The notes under the pieces are model-generated. The model ran no database searches and was not told the origin of the DNA. It saw only the letters and a list, made by a program, of their open reading frames with translations. From Plutella xylostella (lineage: Eukaryota > Arthropoda > Insecta > Lepidoptera > Plutellidae), in contig NC_063983.1 of NCBI RefSeq assembly GCF_932276165.1, positions 1,495,501 through 1,559,500 on the forward strand: a stretch of DNA of 64,000 bases. The letters run 5' to 3'. The position numbers and the translations under genes are program-made. The first letter of the stretch is position 1; every line of letters starts with the position of its first letter. Below are positions 10,084 to 22,224 of this stretch, piece by piece.

Positions 10084-11740
10084 TTATTCAATTAAAAAAT
10101 GTTCATAAACTAAAACCGGACTACTGACATAAAATTTCATAAAATAAAAACAACTAAAAAGTTACAAATAAAAAAATGTTATAATAAACAAACAAAAAAC
10201 CCGACTGCACGCTAAAAAGATGAAAACCAACTTGACCGCAGCACAAGGTACCTACCTATCTAAGTATCTAAGTAACATTCAGCTAAATGGTGAACACTCT
10301 TCTGGTCCCCGTAAATCACTAATCACCAGAAAATGCTTCCATACTTTTAAATTTCTCACCCATGATGGATTCTATCCCTGATTTTCGTGTGTACTCCGAT
10401 CCTGCCCCTGCTGTTAGTGAAACCTACCTGCCTACTAACACACATCACACTCCTACTGAGTTCTACTTGGACACAAAGCGCTTCCCGATTTACCCCTCTG
10501 CCACCAACGCTGCCATTTAACCACCGTTTTCACTTCCACTATGTCAGTGTCAATTCACTGCCCAAATATCTCTATAATAGGTCCTACTACTTCAGAATCG
10601 ACATAATTTTACTGTCGACACCTAGCTATCAAGGAGACCCATCGTTTGGTGCATCCCCTAAAATGGGAGGTTGCAAATTACTTCACTTCTTATTTATTGT
10701 TATTCGTCCTTAGCATTACTGCGGTATAATACTTACGCTGTATTTAAAGTACGAATGTAAATATAAAGAATATAGTACTCTCAAATATTTATTATTGGTT
10801 AACTCTGAGACGTTAGTAAACAGAGTGTTTGACCAACATTTATGTTTTAAGTCTTTTCAATAGTTATGTATTTATTTATTTCTTTTTTACACGTTTTGCT
10901 GAATGCGTATAGAGGAAGTTTTGTTTCTACGTATTTTTTACATACTTACCTAAATATTGTTTCTGCGAGTGCTTTTTAAGAGTTTTCTACACTTGACGAA
11001 AAAAAAATAGTGTTGTTTAATCTGGTTCATCACATTTTATCTAACTTTTATTTACGACCTAAACTACTTACCTAAAAGTGCCTTATAGCCTATGTATAAA
11101 TAGCTTAAGAGAGTAGGTAAGGTATACATATACTTTGTAAACAAACACTTGAAGCAAATATGGGCACTCATGTGATATTGTCGGACCTATGTGCTAATAA
11201 TTCTGTTTACTTACCTAGTAAATGTGATAAGTTATTCGAAGTGTTGGCTAAAATAAATATACATAATTATATTGTTTGATTTGAATAGTAAATGTTTTTT
11301 ATTCAACGTTTCCTTATCAGGCTATCGGGTATGGTTTGGTAGAAATTGTTAGCTAATGATTCTAAAGGTAATTGATTTTTTGGCACTGTAGAAATGCGAA
11401 TCTTGTTTGGTTGATATTAGATTTTATACCTAAAGTATAAGGGTTCTATTATTTGCATTGTAGGTGCGAAACCCAAAAAAGAAATCAGGTTGTTAAAACT
11501 TATAATTTTTATTCGTGAAAAACATTTCAATTTTTATACTTTAAAATACTTAGGTAAGTACCTACTTACTATATCTTGACAGTCATTAACAGATAAAGTA
11601 CCTATTTATGTTTTAATTTAATTTCATTACGGTTATGTCGTCACTATTTTAAGCTCATGAGAAAAATAAGTTATTAAGTTCATTGCCACAAAATAGGAAA
11701 AATAAACATAATTATTGGTAAATTCCTGAATACAACAAAC
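10084..11740. other. Intergenic DNA 3' of the first Kazal gene
   Basis: A frame at 10387-10713 has no domain and poor codon character. I see no RNA gene or transposon ends. The part next to 11740 must hold the 3' UTR of the Kazal gene. Confidence 0.5.
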
Positions 11741-12761
11741 TTAAGGCTTTTTGCAACAGGGGGGAGGGGGGCCACAACGCGAGGGGTGAACCACTGTCAT
11801 GCCGGTGTTCCAAGTTAAAGCGCAATCAAACAGACATTTGTTATTGTACATCACCCCATTACTACCACACACCGGCTCCAAGTCCCTTCCACAATCACAC
11901 TTATTGCTGGGAGCCACATGGTCTGAGCCACAAGCCCCCACATGCTTCAATGCAACGCCAGAAGAAGTCGAAGCTGCACAGTTTAGTAGACATTCGTTGT
12001 TGTAAGTCTCCCCGTTGGTCCCACAGACGGGCTTGTAAGCCCTAGTGCAGGTGCAAGGGTCAGCCGAATTTTCGGCCACTTGAACCCCATTCGCGCCGGC
12101 CACTATCACTTGCGAGCCGGCTGGGAGACAGGGGCCGTCGTGGATTTTAGCCACAGGCGATCTCGCCATCGCGTCTGTAGCGGCGACACAGTTCAACAAA
12201 CATTCATTGTTATAAGTTTCGCCATTGGATCCGCAAACTGGTTTGTAGCTTCTAGTACAAGTGCAAGGGTCGGAGTTTTCGGCCACTTGAACCCCATTCG
12301 AGTTAGCCACTTGTACTTGTGAGCTTGGGCTGCCGCAGGGGCCGTCGTGGATTTTAGCCGCACGGGCATAAGTGAGGCAGGTGAGGAAGCATCCGTTGTG
12401 ATATGTCTTCTGGTCGGAGCCACACACCGGGGCGTGGTCGGCGGGGCAGTGGTCACAGACGGTGGGCGCGGACTGCGCGGCGGCCGCCAGGAGGACGGTC
12501 AACGCTGAGGGTGAATTTTTGGATTAGCGATTTGATATAAATTACGAGGGTTGGTCTGTTAGTGTTAAATTAACTACGCATGTCCAAGTTACTGCTTCTG
12601 CTTACTCGTCTTTTTATATAATATAATATGTTACTTCATCCTTAACCGTCTAGTAGGTATTTAATCCAAAAGTATTGTTTATGTTCAAGGTAAAATAGGT
12701 ATTGATACTAAGGTAGGTTCAAACTAAACAAGCTTACTTACTTACCTAATTGACGAATCAT
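11741..12761 (-). CDS. Secreted Kazal-type protease inhibitor, four domains
   Basis: There are two coding exons: 12746-12761 (ATG plus five codons, ending in phase 1 at a GTAAG donor) and 11741-12504 (after a ttcaccctcag acceptor). The joined protein is 259 residues. The splice creates a clear signal peptide (MIRQLALTVLLAAAAQSAP). Four Kazal domains follow, each with six cysteines, at about 22-62, 86-131, 156-197 and 208-249. They show the PVCG(S/T)(N/D)G-x-TYNN-x-C core. Domains 2-4 have the insect C-x-C spacing with Arg at the presumed P1 site (CTCTR, CDCGR), which suggests trypsin-like targets. Domain 1 has Ala, which suggests elastase- or subtilisin-like targets. Linkers contain V-Q-V-A-x-x-N-G repeats. 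It is a tandem paralogue of 13326-15019. A role in silk, cuticle or haemolymph defence is inference. Confidence 0.9.
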
Positions 12762-12872
12762 TTCCGCTGTGTAAATTTCTCAAGTAAGTTAAACTGACGC
12801 CTTTTTACAAGTAACACTACCGACTGTTGCGATTTTTTTAACTTGAGTGATGACTAAGCCAACTTATTAACA

Positions 12873-12880
12873 CTTTTATA
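12873..12880 (-). promoter_or_regulatory. TATA box of the four-domain Kazal gene
   Basis: TATAAAAG on the minus strand, 112 nt upstream of the start codon. The surrounding 60 bp (…ccgtcttgtataaaagtgttaataag…) is nearly identical to that of the second Kazal gene at 15142-15149, so the promoter was duplicated with the gene and has stayed conserved. Confidence 0.7.
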
Positions 12881-13325
12881 CAAGACGGTGATCTGTGTTT
12901 GTTAACTGGTTGGTTACAGTGTAGTGGTGCGCTGACATCGGCCGAAGTAATATTCACATTATATCAATCAATCAATCATCATCATAAATGCTGGCCGCTG
13001 GCAATTGATGGTGATACATATTGTAGAAATTTGGTTTGTTATGTGTAATACGACTGAAAAGACATCTTCGGCATGCATATATTTTATTGTAAAATATAAA
13101 ACATTTTAAAAGTAGTTACGTTAGTACCTATTATTGCTTAGGTAATAGTCAATTCAATACAGGATAACTACTAGTAGATTATACACCTAACTACATAGGT
13201 ATTTATGTTTTAATTTACATGTCGTCACTATTTTGATCTCATGAGAAAAGTGCTTACTGCCACAAAATTGAATAAAATAGAATTAAGTACGTAATTAAAT
13301 TATTATTCCTCAAATACCTACAATC
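12881..13325. other. Intergenic DNA between the Kazal genes
   Basis: Upstream sequence of the first Kazal gene and 3' flank of the second. No further gene was seen. Confidence 0.6.
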
Positions 13326-15019
13326 TTACGGTTTGCAACATGGCGGAGGGGGGCCGCAACGTGAGGGGTGAACTATCGTCATGCCGGTGTTCCAAGTTAA
13401 AGCGCAATCAAACAGACATTTGTTATTGTACAACACTCCATTACTACCACACACCGGCTCCAAATCCCTTCCACAGTCACACTTATTGCTGGGAGCCACA
13501 TGATCTGAACCACAAGCCCCCACATGCTTCAACGCAACGCCTGAAGAAGTCGAAGCTACACAGTTTAGTAGACATTCGTTGTTGTAAGTCTCCCCGTTGG
13601 TCCCACAGACGGGCTTGTAAGCCCTAGTGCAGGTGCAAGGGTCAGCCGAATTTTCGGCCACTTGGACCCCATTCGCGTCGGCCACTATCACATGCGAGCC
13701 GGCTGGGGGACAAGGGCCGTCGTGGATTTTAGCCACAGGTGAACTAGCCGTCATGTCTGTAGCGGCGACACAGTTCAACAAACATTCATTGTTATAAGTT
13801 TCGCCATTGGATCCGCAAACTGGTTTGTAGCTTCTAGTGCACGTGCAAGGGTCGGAGTTTTCGGCCACTTGGACCCCATTCGCGTCGGCCACTATTACTT
13901 GCTCTCCGGCTGGGAGGCAGGGGCCATCGTGGACTTTAGCCACAGGCGATCTCGCCATAGCTTCTGTAGCGGCGACACAGTTCAACAAACATTCATTGTT
14001 ATAAGTCTCGCCATTGGATCCGCAAACTGGTTTGAAGTTTCTAGTGCACGTGCATGGGTCGGAGTTTTCGGCTACTTGAACGCCATTCGCGTCGACCACT
14101 TGGACCCCATTCGAGTTAGCCACTTGTACTTGTGAGCTTGGGCTGCCGCAGGGACCGTCGTAGATTTTAGCCACAGGTGAACTCGTTTGGGCGTCTGTAG
14201 CGGCGACACAGTTCAACAAACATTCATTGTTATAAGTCTCTCCATTGGACCCGCAAACTGGTTTGTAGCTTCTAGTGCACGTGCAAGGGTCGGAGTTTTC
14301 GGCTACTTGAACCCCATTCGCGTCGGCTACTTGGACCCCATTCGCGTCGGCCACTTGGACCCCATTTGCGTCGGCCACTTGAACTCCATTTGGTTCGGCC
14401 ACTTGCACTTGCGGGTGTTGGCTGCCGCACCATCCGTCGTAAGCCTTCTCCACGCGCACTCTGCTTTTTTGGCATCTCAGCTTGCACTCATTGCCATAAG
14501 TATTTCCATCTGTGCCGCAAATTGGTTGGTATTTTTCTGGGCATAAACATGGATCCGGGTTTGTTGATCCTGCGCAGTAACCTTGATGTAGGACGACGAC
14601 GCTTGGATTATTTTGGCAGTATTTGAGGACGCATCCGTTGTAGTATGTGACCTGGTCGGAGCCACAGACCGGGGCCTTCTCGGCGGGACAGATCTCGCAG
14701 AGGGTGGGCGCGGACCTCGCGGCGGCCGCCAGCAGGGCGGTCAACGCTGCGGGTGAACGGATGTATTAGCAATTATGAAAGATGTGTCCAATAAGCTACG
14801 GATGTCCAAATTACTGTTTGAGCACTAGGTATCTGTCACTTTCATAGGTAATTACCTGCTTAACATGATAATAAGTAACCTCATTTTTAACCTTACTCAA
14901 GAAGGTAGGCAGTTAAGTATTAAAAAAATCTATTGTTTATGTTCATATCAAGGTAAACAAAAAATAGTTAGGTACTTAGGTAGGTAAAATAAAACAAACT
15001 TACCTAATTGGCGAATCAT
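13326..15019 (-). CDS. Secreted Kazal-type protease inhibitor, seven domains
   Basis: Exon 1 is 15004-15019 (16 nt, phase 1, GTAAG donor). Exon 2 is 13326-14746 after a ttcacccgcag acceptor. The joined protein is 478 residues with the signal peptide MIRQLALTALLAAAARSAP. The seven Kazal domains lie at about 22-63, 72-112, 160-205, 237-282, 306-351, 376-417 and 428-469. Domains 3-6 are near-copies of one another, all with CTCTR (P1 Arg). Domain 1 has Ala and domain 2 has Glu at that place, so the specificities differ. The linker after domain 2 has four successive eight-residue V-Q-V-A-[DE]-x-N-G units, a coding minisatellite. The last two domains are almost identical to the last two of the four-domain paralogue. 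A secreted multi-target inhibitor; the target enzymes are unknown. Confidence 0.9.
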
Positions 15020-15141
15020 ATCCGCCGTGTAATCTTCTCAAGAACGTAGATACCTAAGTTAAACCGACGTCTTTTTGCAAGTAACACTACCGACTGTGTG
15101 ACTGTCTTAAGTTTAGTGATGACTAAGACAACTTATTAACA

Positions 15142-15149
15142 CTTTTATA
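15142..15149 (-). promoter_or_regulatory. TATA box of the seven-domain Kazal gene
   Basis: TATAAAAG on the minus strand, 123 nt upstream of the start codon, in the same sequence context as the promoter of the paralogous gene. Confidence 0.7.
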
Positions 15150-16048
15150 CAAGACGGTGTTCTGTGTTTGTTATCTGTGTTAGGTCAACAGGTTAGTTAT
15201 AGTGATGCGCTGACATCGGCCTAAGTAATATTGTTTCCACATTACATTAGATACCTGGGTCATCATCATCGTTCAATCATTATCATAGGTATAATGATAA
15301 GTGACACATACTGTATAAAATTGGTTTATTACAGAGATCGGGGCGGAAACAAATTGGTAATAGAATACTTAGCTGTTAAAAACTAATGTTATCGGTTCGA
15401 TATTTTAGAAGTCATAGAATTAAACAAAAACTTCAAACTGATTCATTGTGCATTGCTCAGAGAAAAATTGAAAGACTAACTAAAAGTTACCAAGTCTCAT
15501 ATTTTTTTAGAAAATTCTACGTACGTGTAGGCGTGTAGGTCAATATGTAATAATTATACAGGTACAAATTAATAATTAATATATATTTAATAGATCGGTA
15601 TTTACTTAAATAGAGAGCATAAATAAATTTAACACTGGTTAAAATAATTATTGTGTTTCTTTTACGGTTTTCTATAAGTATACTTACCTACTTATTTGCC
15701 AGACCACAACCAAACTACATGACATTAGTAAGAATTCGTGGTAAATAGTATTTGCAATGATGTAGTTTTCTTCGTTTCGTTTCGGCTTTTGACCGGTTAA
15801 AACTTTGACAGCCGAAATCATCTTCGGCCTTTTCCACATCACTAGGAGTAAATCAACGCGGGTTTCCCGCGCTTTGCATTGGAGGAAAACGAGTTTTGCG
15901 TCGCGTCTCTTATTTATCTGTTTCATGTTTTGTTTATCCCCCAAACCCAGGTATGGTTCCGAGAAATAATTCGCAATAAACTTTACTATCGTTTTTATTG
16001 TTCACATTGACAACAGTGACCGTTAAACGCGATTTCGCGGAATTTTTA
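15150..16048. other. Intergenic DNA upstream of the Kazal gene
   Basis: A frame at 15684-15944 (minus) has no recognisable domain. The stretch before 16048 (…caacagtgaccgttaaacgcgatttcgcgg…) resembles the end of an LTR in style, but no partner copy is in the window, so I do not call one. Confidence 0.4.
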
Positions 16049-17910
16049 ATGTGGATAATGTAGTTAAAAATAAATTACAAATAGGTAGGTATAGTTACTT
16101 ATAACTATTAATTTATTTAGTAAATAAAAGCAATAACAACCTCACGGTAGGCCCGTGGCCTGTACCTACACTGTACTTAACTATAATTAAATCTGTACTT
16201 ACCGTTAGTATCACTAATATTAGGTCCTTAGGTCCTTACATATAAAATTGGCGTTTTCTATAGGAGGAACATAAAGTCGTTTTTTTTTAAATGAAATATA
16301 TTAAATTAATCAAAGTATGTACCATTGCTATGTATGCACTTTTGCCATCTCATAGGTAGTTCATTGATCCCCTTACAAAAAAAAACCATTCGGGCGGGAA
16401 TCAATAAAATCTTTGTAGGCGGTTTGGACTGCCCCATCGGAGTTGAATTTTTTTCCTTGCAAGTAGTTATCCAAATTGCGAAAAAAATGGTAATCTGTTG
16501 GAGCAAGGTCCGGAGAGTACGGTGGATGTCTAAGACATTCTAATTGAAGCTCCTCTAATTTGGTAGCCGTCTGTTGTGCAGTGTGTGGTCTAGCGTTGTC
16601 CTGAAGCAGCAGTGGCCTAGAGCGATTGACCAGCCTCGGTTGTTTAGCAGCTAGCTTTTCCATCATGGTTTGCAGTTGCTGACAATAGATATCTGCCGTA
16701 ATCGTCTGGCCAGATTTAAGAAAGCTGTAGTGAACGACACCGGCACTAGTCCACCAAACACTTACAAGCAACTTTTTTTTAGTCAATTTTCGCTTAGGGC
16801 AGGATTTGGCTGGTTCGCCAGGGTTCAGCCATTGCGATGAGCGCTTCCGATTATCGTAGAGGATCCACTTTTCATCGCAGCTAATGATTCGATTTAAAAT
16901 TCCTTCATTATTGTGCCGGTTGAGTAACGTAACGCAGCAGTCGACGCGCGTTTGTCGGTTTGCTTCACTCAATTCATGAGGTACCCACCTTTCAAGCTTT
17001 TTCACCTTCCCAATTTGCTTCAAGTGGATTAGAATAGTTTTATCACTAACACCGGAGCCTGCAGCTAACTCGGACGTGGTTTGCGATGGATCCGCTTCCA
17101 CAATAGCCTTCAATTCTTCATTATCAACTTTGGTCTCCGGCCGTCCACGAGGCTTGTTCTGCAGGTCGAAATTTCCAGAACGAAAACGTTGGAACCAAAA
17201 ACGCACTGTGTTTTCTTTTGCGACACCGTCACCATACACATCATTAATCCTTTGAGCCGTTTCTGCAGCACTGGTGCCACGGTGGAACTCATACTCGTAA
17301 ATAACGCGATATTTCAAGTTTTCCATTTTGTAAACAGAGTGACACAAAGAAAAAAACAAAAGAAGAAAAAACAAATGAATTAGGGGGTTTGAAACACAAA
17401 TGCAGACACACTTTGACAAGTAAAAAAAAATTATGACTACCCACATTATTTTTTTATTTTTTAGATTACTTGATATCTCAAGCACAAGTGCCTATATTAT
17501 TGCTTTTAGCAATTTCATAAAACTTTACGTTTTGCGGGAAAATTGTTTTTAGGTGAATGATTTGGTACAAGTTCTGTCTGTCTACAAATGCTTCTTAGAT
17601 GAAAGTTTATGTCGTGGAAATATCCAGAAAGGAATCGTTCTGTCGACGATTCATTCTTCGGTGAAATGTTCTTTTCGTCCAATCATCCAGAAGCGAATAG
17701 TTCTGTCGGTGAATCGTTCTTTGATGAAAGATTCCGAGGTCCAATTATTCGGAGGCGTATAGTTCTGTCGGTGAATCGTTCTTTGATGAAAGATTCCGTC
17801 GTCCAAAAATTCGGAGGCGAATAATTCAGTCGGTGTATCGTTCTTTGGTGAAAAATTCTGTCGAAGAAAAGTCATGCGGAGAAATGACCGTCGGAAATAC
17901 GTTTCAGATT
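16049..17910 (-). mobile_element. Mariner, copy 2, with 5' spacer and truncated right end
   Basis: Nearly identical to 7401-9274, including the 170-bp spacer outside the left terminal repeat (TTAGG at 16220). The right terminal repeat is missing: after 'gtttcagattcaat' the sequence passes straight into a LINE endonuclease frame. Neither 783-bp arm is present here. So the shared unit is a duplicated genomic block, not just a transposed mariner. Confidence 0.78.
16373..17326 (-). pseudogene. Mariner transposase, copy 2, frameshifted near its C-terminus
   Basis: The protein is identical to copy 1 as far as the A-run, including the three catalytic Asp residues and the N-terminal helix-turn-helix region. 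Start is the ATG at 17326. Here the A-run (about 16377-16385) is nine bases against ten in copy 1. It gives a different premature end (NGFFL then stop), and the proper ending (GINELPMRWQKC...YFD) sits in another frame down to 16306. Eight bases would keep the frame, so both copies slipped, by different amounts. Confidence 0.85.
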
Positions 17911-20216
17911 CAATTAGTAAATCATGTATAGATCACGTATTTATCCGGGACCGCACAGATGACCTCTACTCCGCGGCAATTGGAACAGTACTGGCCGATC
18001 ACCGCATGATAGCTGTTACCTGTACAGGGACACCGCATATACAGGCTGCTCCAAAAACAATTTCGCTTATAGACGATGGTATATTTTTCTCACACATTAA
18101 TAATGTTGACTGGTCACAGACGAACACCATGAAATGTCCAAATGAAGTCTATAAATTTATCGCTACAAATCTTAGTTCTGCTTACGAAAAATCAACCTAT
18201 ACCCGTAAAATTACAAACAGTAAACGAAACCGTGAAAAGTGGATCACAAATAAAATAAGAGACGACTGTAAAAAACGAGATCAAGCACTAATAAACTTTA
18301 AAAAAGACCCTAATAATAAAATATTACTACTACAATATAAACAAATAAGGAACCGGACTAACAAACTTATTGAAAATACTAGAAATAAATATCACAAAAC
18401 ACAAATACATGAGCATAGAAATAATCCAAGAAAATTATGGCAAATACTTAACAGTTTAACAGGACAAATATTCAAATCAGTTGACGAAGCCATAATAAAA
18501 GCATTCGTTACAGATCAAAGTGATGAAAAATACATAGCAAATAGCTTTGCACGAACATTTGAAAAAAATGTCCTAGATATTGTACCAAAATGCAACCAAC
18601 AACTAATGCATGAATCTGAATATATAATATCGACAGACAAATCAATGCTATACCAAAAAGCTACAAATAGAAATATACACAAAATTATAAAAAACCTCAA
18701 TCCCCGTAAGTCACCAGGACAGGACGGCATACGTCCTATCGACATAAAAATTATCGGAGACAAGATAGTCACAGCCATTACCAACCTCATAAACACGAGT
18801 ATAAAAACCACAATATACCCAGATGAATTAAAGTTAGGAATCGTTAGACCGATACACAAAAAAGGTAAACATGACTGCTTCTCGAATTACCGACAGATAA
18901 CAATACTACCAATCTTAGACAAAATTTTCGAAAAATATATAGCTGGTCTCATCCACAGATACTATGAAGACAACAACATACTGACAGACAAACAATTTGG
19001 ATTTAGAGCTAAAAAAAGCACAACACTTTTATTATCAAAATTTACCGATGAAATTAATACTTACCTGGATGAGAAGCAACATGTTGTGCTCGTGTTTATC
19101 GATTACAGCAAGGCATTCGACACGCTTAAACACGATTACCTCATTAAAAAATTAGATAGTACAGGCATCCGGGGACCATTGCTACAATGGTGCCAAAACT
19201 ACCTCACCAACCGCAAATATCGAGTCAAAATAAACGATTGCTACAGTGATGATGTTAAGGTCTCAATAGGCACGGCCCAAGGATCCGTCCTTGGTCCCCT
19301 TCACTACCTGGTTTATGTAAATGACGTCACTAACATTATTAAACATTGCTCCCTATATCAGTTTGCAGATGACACTTGTTTAATAGCAGCGGACAAAAGT
19401 GTGACAGAGGCAATGAAAAAGCTACAAAAAGATTTCACAGCGTTGGTAAAATGGTCACATGATGCAGGACTAATTCTAAACGCTCAAAAAACCCAAATGA
19501 TGCACATAAGATCCAGCCACAACCCTACAGACCATCATGTAAGATTGATAGCACATAACCATGATTGCTTACACACGAACAACTGCAATAACTGCGAAAC
19601 AATTGAACAAGTCAAAACAGCAACTTACCTTGGTCTCATCATAGATGATAGATTTAATTGGGAGCCACATGTCAATAAGGTATGTGATAAACTTAGAGGA
19701 GTCCTTGCCAAAATATCCATAATGAAATACAAGGTACCGTACAGTGTTTTATTAGATATGTATAAAGCACTTGTGGAATCCATAATATTCTATGGAATCA
19801 CAAGCTATGGACGAACCTATAAATCCTATCTCGACAAAATATGCAATTTACAAATAAGAATACTAAAAAAGATTGTACCACCAAAAATTAAACAAAAATG
19901 TAAAGGTGAATATCAGAGACTATTCCACTACTGTGGGATATTACCGGTCCACAGACGGGTGGAATACGCGCTGATCGTTGAGCAATACGACCAACACAAC
20001 ATGCTAAATCCTATCGAACACAAAATACATACTAGAAGCATCACCAACAAAAAAATGACAACTGCACGCTTTAAAAATATATACGGACGTAGAACGAATA
20101 AATACATAGTTCCTACACTATTTAATGAATTGCCAACCACACTTAAAAATGAAATAAATAATAAAAACCTGAAAAATAAACTAAAAGAATACTTTGTAAA
20201 AAACCTACCTACCTAA
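17911..20216 (+). CDS. LINE ORF2, end of endonuclease plus complete reverse transcriptase
   Basis: The frame is open for about 768 codons of LINE sequence; the 12 codons before it come from mariner DNA and are not part of the gene. It begins with the last endonuclease motifs (SCIDHVF, VLADHR). The reverse transcriptase follows with SPGQDGI, NYRQITILPIL, QFGFRAKKST, FIDYSKAFDTL (motif A Asp), AQGSVLGP (motif B) and QFADDTCL (catalytic F-A-D-D). The C-terminal thumb and tail are complete. Without the endonuclease N-terminal half and ORF1 it is not autonomous. The lack of stops suggests a fairly recent insertion. Confidence 0.85.
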
Positions 20217-20785
20217 ATAAACAACCATATTATACTTACGTATAGTACCTACCTATTTTTATTTAACAAAATGCTTTAAAACATACCTATTAATTAAATT
20301 TATAATCATAAAACTAATATTATCTGTCTTTCTATTAAAGAGCAACCTGTATATAGCTGCCATCCATAAAAACTCTTATCTACGATCTATTACTGAACCA
20401 GTTCAAGCGGGCTACCGACCGAAACGCGTAAGCGACGCTGTTTGCATGGCGGTTACGACGTTTTTGCCGTGAGCCCGGTGTAGCTGACTTTAACTAACGC
20501 TAATAAAATTTTACTCACAATAAAATAGGTACTTGCTTTTGTATTAAGTCAGGAGTGTACGATGTGTTAAGATAATACCTATAAGTATAATACTTCACCG
20601 ATTAATGTACTGTAATGTTTAACCGAGAATGTATCGTAATATTGTACCTACTATATGTGTAAATTCATTTTAATGTGCCAAGACAAACCATTCCGGTTTA
20701 ATGGCGCTGTCAAACAAAAATGTATTGTATATATGCCTGTTTTTATAAATAAAAAAATAAAAAAAAAATATCTATCTATCTATCT
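17911..20785 (+). mobile_element. LINE (CR1/Jockey-type), 5'-truncated, with open ORF2
   Basis: It starts inside the endonuclease domain at the mariner junction and runs through the reverse transcriptase and a 540-bp 3' UTR. It ends in an A-rich tail and (TATC)n at 20755-20785. It belongs to the same family as the LINE at 44136-46358 and 62787-64000 (shared SCIDH, FADDTCL and NCGIL-type motifs). Its 3' tail abuts a TIL-array repeat unit. Confidence 0.82.
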
Positions 20786-20820
20786 AATGTATTATATATA
20801 TGTACCAATATATCTATATT

Positions 20821-21083
20821 ACCATGTATAGAAATACCAACGCAGTGTCATTTGAGCTAGCCAAAAGCGCTGCAATAGCTGAGTGGACACCCTTTTTGCG
20901 ACGACAGAAAATTTATTATATTATGTATTTAGTTTTAATTATATCTAGTTAGTTAGCTTTCTTAGTTTATAATGACGATGGTGTCTATAGCCTGAAATAA
21001 ATGACTATTTATTATTATTTATTTATTTATTATTATAATCATGCTGTCTGAGTCAAATAAAGTTTTTATTTCTTTCTTTCTTT
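20821..21083 (+). mobile_element. Short LINE 3'-end insertion with 7-bp target duplication
   Basis: It is flanked by ctatatt at 20814-20820 and 21084-21090. The insert ends in 'aataaagtttttatttctttctttctttc', an A/T-rich retrotransposon tail. Only a 3' fragment is present. It interrupts a repeat unit of the TIL array. Confidence 0.6.
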
Positions 21084-21185
21084 CTATATTATCTATGGTA
21101 TAACTATAAAAGTACTTAGACAAAAAGTCACAACCTGGTCACAACTAAATAGGAACCAACATTTTTTTTTCTAAAACCAAAACGC

Positions 21186-21372
21186 TCAAGCCGTAGACAA
21201 ATGCAAAATCTTATTAATGACATCATAGTACTTCCCTCGCAGCCCGGCGTCGGTGCTGTTGCTCGGGGGGCACTGCTCCGCCCTCACACAGACTCCACTG
21301 TCATCCCTCAACAGACCCTCGCTGCAGACGCAGCCGGAGCTGCAGACATTACAGACAGGAGGCAGTACATAC
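21186..21372 (-). pseudogene. TIL terminal exon, copy A (lost cysteines)
   Basis: After an attag acceptor the frame reads into C-x2-C-x3-C-x-C then GVCVRAEQC and ends in the conserved tail (STDAGLRGKYYDVINKILHLSTA, stop at 21186). Compared with copy C, the segment carrying the first three cysteines of the exon is largely deleted and only PPVC remains, so a normal TIL fold cannot form. It is one of four decaying copies. Confidence 0.7.
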
Positions 21373-21702
21373 CTAATGTATTATATACTTACCAATATAT
21401 CTATAATTATCTATGGTATAACCATCGAAGTAGAAAAAAGGCGGAAAGAAGCTCGGTAACTTAAAACTGAGGCACCTAAGTAATTCGATTTCATTATTAT
21501 GACGAGCCCGTCACACACATTCACACTCAAAGTAAGTCATTTATCGCTCCTACGCACCCAGACACTCTCATGTCGCCGCCATTGTTGTGCCTCAGTGTTT
21601 AGTTAGCGTTTTCTCTACTTCGATGGGTATAACTATGAAAGTACTTAAATAAAAGAGCACAACTCAATACATACTTAATATATTTCTCTAAATCCACAAC
21701 CC

Positions 21703-21884
21703 TCAAGCCGTAGACAAATGCAGAATCTTACTAATCACATCGTAGTACTTCCCGAGCAGCCCGGCGTCGGTGCTGTTGCTCGGGGGGCACTGCTCTGCCC
21801 TCACACAGACGCCGCTGTCATCTCTGAGGAGATCCTCATACAGACGCAGCCGGAGCTGCAGACATTACAGGAGGCAGTACATAC
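21703..21884 (-). pseudogene. TIL terminal exon, copy B (frameshifted)
   Basis: It aligns with copy C over its whole length, from the acceptor at 21885-21886 to the stop at 21703-21705. It carries a small deletion near its start and a second frame change at 'tgtatgaggatc'. The 3' part remains readable up to GKYYDVI and HLSTA. Spacing from copies A and C is about 520 bp, as in tandem duplication. Confidence 0.68.
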
Positions 21885-21971
21885 CTAGTGTATTATACAC
21901 CAATACATCTATATTATCTATGGTATAACTACGAAATTACTTAGATAAGAGGTCGCAACTGGCCCTGAAGT

Positions 21972-22082
21972 ACGGGGCGCTATTAAGACGAGACAAAAGT
22001 TCTCCGTCGCGCTCGCTCTTGAGGCTGCGCGATGTGAGTGAGCGCGATGCAAAACTTATGTCACGTCTTAAATGCGCCCCGT
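21972..22082. mobile_element. GC-ended MITE, copy 2
   Basis: The terminal inverted repeats are acggggcgctattaagacg and its complement …cgtcttaaatgcgccccgt, with a 111-bp body that matches 2149-2263. It is inserted in a TIL-array repeat unit. Non-coding. Confidence 0.7.
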
Positions 22083-22114
22083 GCTACTAGCCCTGGTAGA
22101 ATAGATAAAAAGAT

Positions 22115-22200
22115 AGATAGAATACACTTTATTTGTACACCAAAAAAGAATAATAAAATTAACAGGTTGGAACTAAATTAAGGTACAAAAGGCGGTTAGT
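22115..22200 (-). repeat. LINE 3'-end remnant
   Basis: On the minus strand it reads '…ttttggtgtacaaataaagtgtattctatctatc', a polyadenylation signal plus tail typical of lepidopteran LINE/SINE ends. A second copy lies at about 32725-32820 in the duplicate TIL unit, so the insertion predates that duplication. Confidence 0.5.
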
Positions 22201-22224
22201 ATTTATTTTCCAAATTCCCATTTT

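Noticed and set aside
10387..10713. 108-residue gene
   Set aside because: No recognisable domain, no promoter or splice signals, low-complexity composition.
13340..14626. Several plus-strand frames over the Kazal gene
   Set aside because: Antisense shadows of the repetitive Kazal exons, with no domains and no conserved starts.
15684..15944. Host gene or LTR end upstream of the second mariner
   Set aside because: No domain, splice sites or second LTR copy in the window.
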